8,578 nt of DNA. Origin: Pseudomonadota bacterium. GTDB lineage: Bacteria > Pseudomonadota > Gammaproteobacteria > Steroidobacterales > Steroidobacteraceae. The stretch lies in contig JAPTUI010000117.1 of the NCBI GenBank assembly GCA_028067895.1, forward strand, positions 1 to 8,578, read 5' to 3'. The position numbers and the translations under genes were made by a program. The notes beneath the pieces were generated by a model that worked only from the letters and a program-made list of their open reading frames with translations, was not told the DNA's origin and ran no database searches. Shown here piece after piece: positions 1-5,608 of this stretch; position 1 is the stretch's first letter, and the number at the start of each line of letters is the position of its first letter.

Positions 1-297
1 CGGTGGTCGAGGGCAATATCCGGGACACATTCGCTGGCGGCCATCAGGGTACCCATTCTTGCTTGCTGTTCTTCGGGTGGCGTGCCCGGAGCGGACCGGA
101 CGGGCGTTCCCCGTGGGACGTACTGTCGCCGATCCGCGCGGGGGGTTTCTGTGACCGGCCTCCAGATTGTTCACATTTGGCGACACGTCCAAGCCCAACG
201 TCTGGCCATCACGGTGCCTCCAACGGCAACGACGGAAGTCCGACGTTCCTGCGCTCATGTGATCTGCCTCACACTCTGTTCTCGAGTGAAAGCTCTT
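1..297. other. Upstream region with no supportable gene
   Basis: All frames examined here give low-complexity, Arg/Pro/Ser/Cys-rich translations without family motifs. Several overlapping frames are open at once, which is expected by chance in high-GC DNA. No plus-strand frame resembles the conserved C-terminal part of FliK, the usual upstream neighbour of fliL in Pseudomonas- and Xanthomonas-like operons. On the minus strand an ATG at 56-54 opens a frame to the left edge reading MGTLMAASECVPDIALDH, with a plausible composition but no clear ribosome binding site. It could be the first codons of a divergent gene, but 18 codons are too few to call. I see no tRNA, repeat array or convincing terminator hairpin. 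Confidence 0.55.
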
Positions 298-324
298 TAA
301 ATTCATTAGGTTAAACGGCGATCT
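298..324 (+). promoter_or_regulatory. Possible sigma-28 (FliA) promoter upstream of fliL
   Basis: TAAATTCA at 298-305, an 11-base spacer, then GGCGATCT at 317-324. The enterobacterial FliA consensus is TAAAGTTT-N11-GCCGATAA: the TAAA core and five of eight bases of the -10 element match, and the spacer length is exact. The site lies in the only AT-rich patch of the region and ends eight bases before the sigma-54 site. Both elements are imperfect, so this may be chance. If real, fliL would have tandem promoters of two flagellar classes. Confidence 0.25.
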
Positions 325-331
325 ACGCCCG

Positions 332-347
332 TGGCACAGCCATTGCA
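332..347 (+). promoter_or_regulatory. Sigma-54 (RpoN) promoter of the fliL operon
   Basis: TGGCACAGCCATTGCA matches the -24/-12 consensus TGGCACG-N4-TTGCW at all but one specified position (A instead of G after TGGCAC). GG falls at 333-334 and GC at 345-346, the required spacing. Transcription should begin near base 358, leaving about 36 bases of leader before the fliL ATG at 394. In Pseudomonas, Vibrio and Xanthomonas the fliL operon is sigma-54 dependent and driven by a FleQ/FlrA/FlrC-type enhancer-binding protein; that the same activator acts here is inferred. Because the element would lie inside the reading frame if the GTG at 331 were used, it also argues against that start. Confidence 0.85.
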
Positions 348-393
348 CTGGTCGGTCGCACCCGCATTTCACGGACTTGGAGTCGCACCGCTC

Positions 394-909
394 ATGGCTA
401 CCGCACCCGAAGCCGCCGTCCCTGCAGACGTCGCCGAGGTCCCCGAAAAGAAAAAGCGCGCTCTGCCCCTGTGGCTGACGATCACCCTAGCGAGCGTGCT
501 CATCTGCACAGCCGCCGGCGGCGGCTTTCTGCTGATGCACTCCAAGGCCGCGAACAAGACGCAGTCCAAGGCGGTCCACCACCCCTCCGGTCCGCCGCAC
601 TACTTGCCGCTGAAGCCCTTCGTGGTGAACTTTCAGGGCAGCCAGCAGGCTCGCTATCTGCAGGTCGCTCTTCAGGTCATGTCGCGCGACCCCAAGACGC
701 TCACCCTCATTCAACAGAACGATCCCGTGGTGCGCAACAACCTGCTGCTGCTGCTCGGCTCGCAGCAGGCCACCGTACTCGCCACCGAGGCCGGCAAGCA
801 GCAGCTGCGCGCCGCGGTGCTCGCCGCGATCCGAAAAATCGTCGCCAACGCCGGCGGCCATCCGAACCGCGTCGCCGCCATCTACTTCACCAGCTTCGTG
901 ATGCAGTAA
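394..909 (+). CDS. fliL: Flagellar basal body-associated protein FliL
   Basis: FliL is a single-pass inner-membrane protein whose periplasmic domain associates with the MotA/MotB stator near the MS ring and supports torque generation. The 171-residue product has a short cytoplasmic N terminus with a basic EKKKR stretch (about 18-22), one hydrophobic segment (about 25-48), a His/Pro-rich linker (about 60-72), and a periplasmic domain beginning LKPFVVNF and ending with the typical YFTSFVMQ. Length is normal for the family. I choose ATG 394, preceded by GGAG at 379-382. The frame stays open back to a GTG at 331, but that GTG overlaps the sigma-54 promoter and would precede the predicted transcript start. 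It is the first gene of the operon, 22 bases before fliM. Confidence 0.93.
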   Translation: MATAPEAAVPADVAEVPEKKKRALPLWLTITLASVLICTAAGGGFLLMHSKAANKTQSKAVHHPSGPPHYLPLKPFVVNFQGSQQARYLQVALQVMSRDPKTLTLIQQNDPVVRNNLLLLLGSQQATVLATEAGKQQLRAAVLAAIRKIVANAGGHPNRVAAIYFTSFVMQ

Positions 910-931
910 CCGAACCGTTTCTCACGCCCCC

Positions 932-1936
932 ATGAGCAACGAGAAGATCCTCGACCAGGCCGAAATCGATGCGCTGCTGCACGGCGTCGATACCGGTGCG
1001 GTGAGCACCGAGCCGCAGGCCGCTCCGGGCGAAGCGCGCAACTACGACTTCGCCAATCAGGTGCGCATCGTGCGTGGGCGCATGCCCACGCTCGAAATGA
1101 TCAACGAACGCTTCGCGCGACTGCACCGCGTAAGCCTGTACAACCTGCTGCGTCGTGCCCCGGAAGTGGCCGTCGGTCCCGTGCAGATCAAGAAATTCAG
1201 CGAATTCGTCCACACGCTGCACGTACCGACCAGCCTCAATCTGGTGCGCTTCAATCCGCTGCGCGGCACCGCGCTCATCGTACTCGACCCGAAGCTGGTG
1301 TTCTCCGTCGTCGACAACTTCTTCGGCGGCACCGGCCGGCATGCCAAGATCGAAGGACGCGAGTTCACCGCCACCGAACAGCGCATCATCCACCTGGTAC
1401 TGCGCAGCGTGTTCGCCGACCTGCACGAAGCCTGGTCACACGTGGCGGACCTGCAGCTGGAGTACCTACAGTCGGAGATCAACCCGCACTTCGCCAACAT
1501 CGTCTCGCCGTCCGAGATCGTGGTGGTCACCTCGTTTCACATCGAGCTCGATGGCGCCGGAGGTAACCTGCACGTCGCCATGCCGTACGCGATGATCGAG
1601 CCGCTGCGCGAAGTGCTCGACGCCGGCGTCGCCAGTGACCGGATGGAGAAGGATGAGCGTTGGATGCAGTCGCTGCGCGAGGAAATGGAAGACGCCGAGC
1701 TCGCGCTCACCACGCTGGTCGGGCACACCCAGGTGTCGCTCGCCGAGCTGCTGAACCTCAAAGCCGGCGACATCCTGCCGTGCGATTTCACCGGCAAGGT
1801 CACCATGATCGCCGAGGACGTGCCGGTATTCCGTGGCTCACTCGGCACCTCCCGCGGCCACCAGGCCGTGAAGATCGAAGAACGCCTGCGTCGCGCGCGA
1901 AACGTTCCTGAGCCGATTTCAGTCAACCGCAAGTGA
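932..1936 (+). CDS. fliM: Flagellar motor switch protein FliM
   Basis: FliM is the middle C-ring component that receives phospho-CheY and switches the direction of rotation. The 334-residue protein starts with the conserved CheY-binding segment ILDQAEIDALL (6-16). This is followed by a linker, the CheC-like middle domain (about 40-235) with the FFGGTGR loop (130-136) that contacts FliG, and a C-terminal SpoA domain (about 253-318) that pairs with FliN, including the AELLNLKAGD and VPVFRGSLGTSRGHQAVKI stretches. Length is typical. The ATG is fixed by the conserved N-terminal motif, although no Shine-Dalgarno sequence is seen in the 22-base gap, which ends in a run of C. Its stop overlaps a possible GTG start of fliN. 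Confidence 0.98.
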   Translation: MSNEKILDQAEIDALLHGVDTGAVSTEPQAAPGEARNYDFANQVRIVRGRMPTLEMINERFARLHRVSLYNLLRRAPEVAVGPVQIKKFSEFVHTLHVPTSLNLVRFNPLRGTALIVLDPKLVFSVVDNFFGGTGRHAKIEGREFTATEQRIIHLVLRSVFADLHEAWSHVADLQLEYLQSEINPHFANIVSPSEIVVVTSFHIELDGAGGNLHVAMPYAMIEPLREVLDAGVASDRMEKDERWMQSLREEMEDAELALTTLVGHTQVSLAELLNLKAGDILPCDFTGKVTMIAEDVPVFRGSLGTSRGHQAVKIEERLRRARNVPEPISVNRK

Positions 1937-1944
1937 GCATCCCC

Positions 1945-2280
1945 ATGAATGCCAATGTTCAGGCCCAACCAGCCGAGTTCCAGGATTTGACCGATGACGG
2001 CAGCAAACAGGACGCCCGTGACGTCAATCTCGAAGTCATTCTCGACGTTCCGGTGACGCTTTCAATGGAGGTCGGCCGCACCCGTATTCCGATCCGCAAC
2101 TTCCTGCAGCTGAACCAGGGGTCCGTGGTCGAATTGGATCGCACTGCCGGTGAGCCGCTCGACGTCTACGTCAATGGCACGTTGGTCGCGCATGGCGAGG
2201 TGGTGGTCGTGAACGAACGCTTCGGCATCCGCTTGACCGACGTCATCAGCCCCGCAGAGCGTTTGCGCAAACTCAAATGA
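1945..2280 (+). CDS. fliN: Flagellar motor switch protein FliN
   Basis: FliN forms the bottom of the C-ring with the FliM C-terminal domain and docks the FliH-FliI export ATPase. The product is essentially one SpoA domain: ILDVPVTLSMEVGRTRIPIR (32-51), LQLNQGSVVELD, GEPLDVYVNGTLVAHGEVVV and NERFGIRLTDVISP are nearly invariant in gammaproteobacterial FliN. At 111 residues it is short: E. coli FliN is 137, and Pseudomonas homologs are longer still through an acidic N-terminal extension that is almost absent here. The start is ambiguous. ATG 1945 is chosen, with a weak GTGAG upstream; GTG 1933 would overlap the fliM stop (GTGA) and add MSIP. It overlaps fliO by four bases (ATGA). Confidence 0.96.
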   Translation: MNANVQAQPAEFQDLTDDGSKQDARDVNLEVILDVPVTLSMEVGRTRIPIRNFLQLNQGSVVELDRTAGEPLDVYVNGTLVAHGEVVVVNERFGIRLTDVISPAERLRKLK

Positions 2281-2660
2281 GTCACCTGTTTGCCGCTCCG
2301 GCCGCCGGCAGCGCCGCACCTGCAGTGAGCGCCGGCGGACTGGTGTCCGTCACCTTCGCCCTGCTCGCGGTGCTCGCCGCAATCCTCGCACTCGCCTGGG
2401 TTGCGCGGCGGATGCGCATGCTCGGCAACCGAGCCGGCAACGCGCTCGAGATCCTCGCCAGCACGCCGCTCGGTCCCAAGGAGCGCGCCGTACTGATGAA
2501 GGTCGGCGATACGCAGATCCTGCTCGGCGTCGCGCCCGGGCAGGTCACCGCCCTACATGTGCTCGCCCAGCCAATCGAGATCGGCAAGCCCGCCCCGCAA
2601 GCGCTTCCTGCGGGACGCCCCACATTTGCCGCGCTGCTGAAAAGGAGTCTCGGCAAATGA
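2277..2660 (+). CDS. fliO: Flagellar biosynthesis protein FliO
   Basis: FliO is a poorly conserved membrane protein that helps the FliP ring assemble during construction of the export gate; it is not part of the finished channel. The 127-residue product has an Ala/Gly-rich N terminus, one strong hydrophobic segment (about 21-43) followed by the positive WVARRMR stretch, then a cytoplasmic domain with the recognisable PLGPKERAVLMKVGDTQILLG (64-84) and a basic tail ending KRSLGK. There is no cleavable signal peptide. The ATG overlaps the fliN stop as ATGA, and its own stop overlaps the fliP ATG the same way, so translation is probably coupled across fliN-fliO-fliP. The assignment rests on the conserved core and position. 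Confidence 0.93.
   Translation: MSHLFAAPAAGSAAPAVSAGGLVSVTFALLAVLAAILALAWVARRMRMLGNRAGNALEILASTPLGPKERAVLMKVGDTQILLGVAPGQVTALHVLAQPIEIGKPAPQALPAGRPTFAALLKRSLGK
2643..2648 (+). promoter_or_regulatory. Ribosome binding site of fliP
   Basis: AAGGAG, eight bases before the fliP ATG and embedded in the last codons of fliO. Together with the ATGA overlap it fixes the fliP start. It is one of the strongest ribosome binding sites in the operon, in contrast to fliM, fliR and flhA, which have none that can be recognised. Confidence 0.75.
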
Positions 2661-3400
2661 GCGCTCTGCGCAAGAGCTGGCCGCTGCTGCTGCTCGCCCT
2701 CGCACCGGTCGCGGCGCTGGCCGCACCGGGCATCCCGGCCTTCAGCGTGCAGACCCATGCCGGCACGCAGACCTACACGCTGACGCTGCAAGTCCTGGCG
2801 CTGATGACGGCGCTGTCGCTCCTGCCGGCAATCCTGCTGATGATGACCGCGTTCACGCGCATCGTCATCGTACTCGGCATCCTGCGTCAGGCGCTCGGTG
2901 CCGGCCAGACGCCGCCGAACCAGATTCTGATCGGATTGGCCCTGTTTCTCACCTTTTTCGTGATGTCTCCGGTCATCCGCCAAATCGATCAGAACGCATA
3001 CCAGCCGTATGCAGCCGGCACGATCAGCATGAGCACCGCGCTCACACGCGCCGAGGTGCCGCTGAAGGAGTTCATGCTGCACCAGACACGCGAGAGTGAC
3101 ATCGCCGTGTTCACCCACATCGCCGGCGGCAAGGGCTACGCAGCGCCAATCGACGTGCCGTTATCGGTGCTGGTGCCGGCGTTCGTCACCAGTGAACTGA
3201 AGACGGCGTTTCTGATCGGCTTTCTGCTCTACATCCCGTTCGTCATCATCGATCTGGTGGTGGCGAGCGTGCTGATGTCGATGGGCATGATGATGGTCTC
3301 TCCGGTGACGATCTCGCTGCCTTTCAAACTGATGCTGTTCGTGCTGGTGAACGGCTGGACCCTGGTCATGGGCTCGCTCGCGGCGAGCTTCTATCACTGA
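2657..3400 (+). CDS. fliP: Flagellar export channel protein FliP
   Basis: Five FliP subunits, with FliQ and FliR, form the helical export channel of the flagellar type III apparatus. The 247-residue protein begins with a signal peptide (basic MSALRKSW, hydrophobic core about 9-20, likely cleavage around LAA-AP near 22-24), as is usual for FliP. Family blocks are obvious: LLPAILLMMTAFTRIVIVLG (55-74), LRQALG-QTPPNQ, LFLTFFVMSPV, and the second half VLVPAFVTSELKTAFLIGFL followed by MSMGMMMVSP. The three methionines at 211-213 correspond to the methionine gasket that closes the resting channel in Salmonella FliP. A good AAGGAG at 2643-2648 lies inside the end of fliO and supports the ATG. Confidence 0.98.
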   Translation: MSALRKSWPLLLLALAPVAALAAPGIPAFSVQTHAGTQTYTLTLQVLALMTALSLLPAILLMMTAFTRIVIVLGILRQALGAGQTPPNQILIGLALFLTFFVMSPVIRQIDQNAYQPYAAGTISMSTALTRAEVPLKEFMLHQTRESDIAVFTHIAGGKGYAAPIDVPLSVLVPAFVTSELKTAFLIGFLLYIPFVIIDLVVASVLMSMGMMMVSPVTISLPFKLMLFVLVNGWTLVMGSLAASFYH

Positions 3401-3414
3401 CGGAGAACGCCCGA

Positions 3415-3684
3415 GTGACCCCGAATACCGTGATGAACCTCGGCACCACTGCCCTGGAAGTCACCCTGATGCTCTCTTTGCCGCTGTTGCTCGCCGCGCT
3501 CGTGACCGGCGTGATCGTCGGGGCGTTCCAGGCCGCAACCCAGATCAACGAGATGACCTTGTCGTTCATCCCGAAGCTGCTGGTACTCGCACTGGTGGTG
3601 GCGCTCACCGGCCCGTGGATGCTGCACACCATGGTTGAGTACACGCGCGAGCTCATCATGAGCATCCCGCAGCTGGTCAACTGA
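3415..3684 (+). CDS. fliQ: Flagellar export channel protein FliQ
   Basis: FliQ subunits wrap around the FliP-FliR core of the export channel in the inner membrane. The 89-residue product has exactly the usual family length and two hydrophobic helices (about 15-38 and 53-72), joined by the strongly conserved QAATQINEMTLSFIPKL (39-55). The start is a GTG giving MTPNTVMNLG, which matches the standard FliQ N terminus; no in-frame ATG precedes that region. GGAG at 3402-3405, nine bases upstream, serves as ribosome binding site in the 14-base gap after fliP. Its stop (TGA 3682-3684) shares bases with an ATG that opens a six-codon mini-ORF leading to fliR. Confidence 0.98.
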   Translation: MTPNTVMNLGTTALEVTLMLSLPLLLAALVTGVIVGAFQAATQINEMTLSFIPKLLVLALVVALTGPWMLHTMVEYTRELIMSIPQLVN

Positions 3685-3704
3685 TGCCGACGCCGCGCGC
3701 ATGA
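3684..3704 (+). promoter_or_regulatory. Six-codon mini-ORF linking fliQ and fliR
   Basis: The fliQ stop and an ATG overlap as TGATG (3682-3686). This ATG opens MPTPRA, whose TGA (3702-3704) overlaps the fliR ATG as ATGA (3701-3704). fliR has no recognisable Shine-Dalgarno sequence, so ribosomes finishing fliQ could step through this short frame to reach the fliR start. The geometry is seen directly; the coupling role is inference, and chance is possible in 16 bases. Confidence 0.3.
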
Positions 3705-4477
3705 TTGCCATCACCTCCGCCCAGCTCGAGCACGGCATCGGCGTGATTCTCTGGCCGTTCGTGCGCATCGGCTCGTGCTTCATGGTCGCTCCGGTGTTCG
3801 GTGCCGTGACCGTCCCGGCTCAAATCCGCGTCGTGCTCTCCGGGGCGATCGCGCTGCTGGTCGCCCCGCTGGTACCACTGCCGGCCGGCATCGCACTGCT
3901 CTCCGGCGCCGCCGTCTTGATCACCATCCAGCAGGTAGTCATCGGTGTCGCACTCGGTTTCTCTCTGCGGCTTGTTTTCGAGGCACTCTCGCTCGGCGGG
4001 CAGATGATCGCCAACAGCATGGGACTGTCGCTGTCATTCAACATCGATCCTCTGAACGGCACCAGTACACCGGCGCTCGGCCAGCTTTACACGATCCTGG
4101 TGACGTTGATCTTTCTGTTGCTCGACGGCCACACCGCCCTGATCCGGGTCCTCGCCGAGGGCTTTCGGACTCTGCCGATCGGTGTCAGCGGGTTCGGCCC
4201 GCGAGGCTTGTGGACCATCGTCAATTGGGGCTCGATTCTCTTCTCTGGCGCACTCGCGGTGGCGCTGCCAGGGATCACCGCGCTGTTGATCACCAACCTC
4301 GCGTTCGGCATCGTCAGCCGTGCAGCTCCGACACTGAACCTGTTCGCCACCGGCTTGCCGATCTCCATCCTGTTCGGTCTGCTGGTGATCATCGTCACAC
4401 TGCCGGTGGTCGAATCGGGCTTCATTCGCTTGCTTGGTGAGTCCTTCATGCTCCTGCGCCGGTTGAGTGGAGGCTAA
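3701..4477 (+). CDS. fliR: Flagellar export channel protein FliR
   Basis: One FliR subunit completes the FliP5-FliQ4-FliR1 export channel, contributing the equivalent of a FliP plus a FliQ. The 258-residue protein is almost wholly hydrophobic, with about six membrane segments spread over residues 12-240. Family landmarks include RIGSCFMVAPVFG (22-34), VPAQIRV, the GGQMIA...FNIDPLNGTSTPALGQL block (99-129) and RAAPTLNLFATGLPISI (207-223). Length is normal. ATG 3701 fits the family N terminus but no Shine-Dalgarno sequence precedes it; the mini-ORF at 3684-3704 may deliver ribosomes. It ends three bases before flhB, and its last codons contain the flhB ribosome binding site. Confidence 0.97.
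   Translation: MIAITSAQLEHGIGVILWPFVRIGSCFMVAPVFGAVTVPAQIRVVLSGAIALLVAPLVPLPAGIALLSGAAVLITIQQVVIGVALGFSLRLVFEALSLGGQMIANSMGLSLSFNIDPLNGTSTPALGQLYTILVTLIFLLLDGHTALIRVLAEGFRTLPIGVSGFGPRGLWTIVNWGSILFSGALAVALPGITALLITNLAFGIVSRAAPTLNLFATGLPISILFGLLVIIVTLPVVESGFIRLLGESFMLLRRLSGG
4469..4473 (+). promoter_or_regulatory. Ribosome binding site of flhB
   Basis: GGAGG, seven bases before the ATG at 4481, overlapping the last two codons of fliR. It is the strongest Shine-Dalgarno match in the window and settles the flhB start. Confidence 0.8.
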
Positions 4478-4480
4478 GCG

Positions 4481-5605
4481 ATGGCCGATACCGACCAGGA
4501 GAAGACCGAACAACCTACTGGGAAACGCCTGGACGAGGCGCGCCAAGAAGGCCAAGTTCCGCGCTCGCAGGATTTCAACACCGCTGCGGTACTACTGCTC
4601 GCCGGCGGCGGGCTGCGCATGTTCGGGGCAAATATCGCTGCGGCGCTCGCCGGACTGATGCACAGTGGCCTGCAACTCTCCGGCGCTCAGGAGTTCGACC
4701 CGAAGTATGCGCTTGCCACGGCCGGCAACGAGGTGGTGCACGCGCTCCTCGCCTGCGCACCGTTGTTCGGGCTGACCGTCATCGCAGCGCTCGCCGCGCC
4801 GATGGCTCTCGGCGGATGGAACTTCAGTGTCCAGTCATTGGCACCGGATTTCACGCGACTCGATCCGATCGCCGGCTTCGGCCGGGTGTTTTCGCTGCGC
4901 GCAGTGGTGGATCTCGCCAAGGCGTTCGTGAAATTTCTGCTCGTATCGGGCACCGCCTTCCTGGTGCTGCGCAGCCAAGCGGCGCATATGCTCGCGCTCG
5001 GCAACGAGCCGCTCGAAACCGGACTCGCCGACGCCGTACGGCTGGTGGCGAGCGCCATGCTCATCATGTCCGGGACACTCGGACTCATCGCCGCGATCGA
5101 CGTACCGTGGCAGCTGTGGCAGCACCACAAACAGCTGCGCATGACGCGCGAGGAAATCCGCGACGAAGCGAAGGAGTCGGAAGGCTCTCCGGAAACCAAG
5201 GGACGCGTCAGGCGCATGCAACGCGATCTGGTACGCCGCCGCATGATGCATGACGTTCCCACGGCCGATGTGGTCGTGACCAACCCGACGCACTTTGCCG
5301 TGGCGCTGCGTTACGACGAAGGCCGCATGCGGGCACCGCGCGTAGTCGCCAAGGGCGCAGACCTGATCGCGGCGCGGATCCGCGAGATCGCCACCGAGCA
5401 TGCCGTGCCGGTATTCGAGGCGCCGCCGCTGGCGCGCGCCCTGTTTCACAACGTCGAGATCGGCGGCGAGATCCCTACTGCACTGTATGTCGCCGTCGCT
5501 CAGATCCTGACCTACATTTACCGACTCAAAGCGGCGCGCGCATCCGGACAGCTGCCGCCAGAGCCGCCCGTCATCGATCCCTCGGTTGAAAACATTCGGC
5601 ATTGA
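4481..5605 (+). CDS. flhB: Flagellar export switch protein FlhB
   Basis: FlhB changes the export apparatus from rod/hook to filament substrates after cleaving itself. The 374-residue protein opens with the conserved cytoplasmic EKTEQPTGKRLDEARQEGQV (7-26), has four hydrophobic segments (roughly 34-60, 85-110, 145-165, 185-207), then a charged linker (about 215-255) into the cytoplasmic autoprotease domain. The NPTH cleavage motif is intact at residues 268-271, so cleavage would fall between Asn268 and Pro269. It is followed by FAVALRY, the APRVVAKGAD segment and PVFEAPPLARALF. The C-terminal tail beyond about 350 is Pro/Ala-rich and variable. It is directly coupled to fliR (3-base gap) and flhA (3-base gap), an arrangement that keeps the whole export gate in one transcript. 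Confidence 0.98.
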   Translation: MADTDQEKTEQPTGKRLDEARQEGQVPRSQDFNTAAVLLLAGGGLRMFGANIAAALAGLMHSGLQLSGAQEFDPKYALATAGNEVVHALLACAPLFGLTVIAALAAPMALGGWNFSVQSLAPDFTRLDPIAGFGRVFSLRAVVDLAKAFVKFLLVSGTAFLVLRSQAAHMLALGNEPLETGLADAVRLVASAMLIMSGTLGLIAAIDVPWQLWQHHKQLRMTREEIRDEAKESEGSPETKGRVRRMQRDLVRRRMMHDVPTADVVVTNPTHFAVALRYDEGRMRAPRVVAKGADLIAARIREIATEHAVPVFEAPPLARALFHNVEIGGEIPTALYVAVAQILTYIYRLKAARASGQLPPEPPVIDPSVENIRH

Positions 5606-5608
5606 TCC

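Noticed and set aside
3..314. Plus-strand open frame of 103 codons at the left end
   Set aside because: Composition is rich in Ser, Arg, Gly, Pro and Cys with no family motif, and the alternative frames across the same bases are equally open. It runs through the AT-rich promoter region and has no ribosome binding site.
2282..3118. Minus-strand open frame of 278 codons
   Set aside because: It is antisense to fliO and fliP, both well supported; its composition is typical of a high-GC shadow frame and no domain is recognisable.
3401..3414. Possible terminator between fliP and fliQ using the hairpin at the end of fliP
   Set aside because: The stem is five or six bases and is not followed by a T tract; termination here would cut off essential export genes.
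4839..4854. Possible internal sigma-54 site within flhB (TGGCACC-GGAT-TTCAC)
   Set aside because: The -24 half is good, but the -12 half lacks the essential GC dinucleotide, and it lies mid-gene far from any start.
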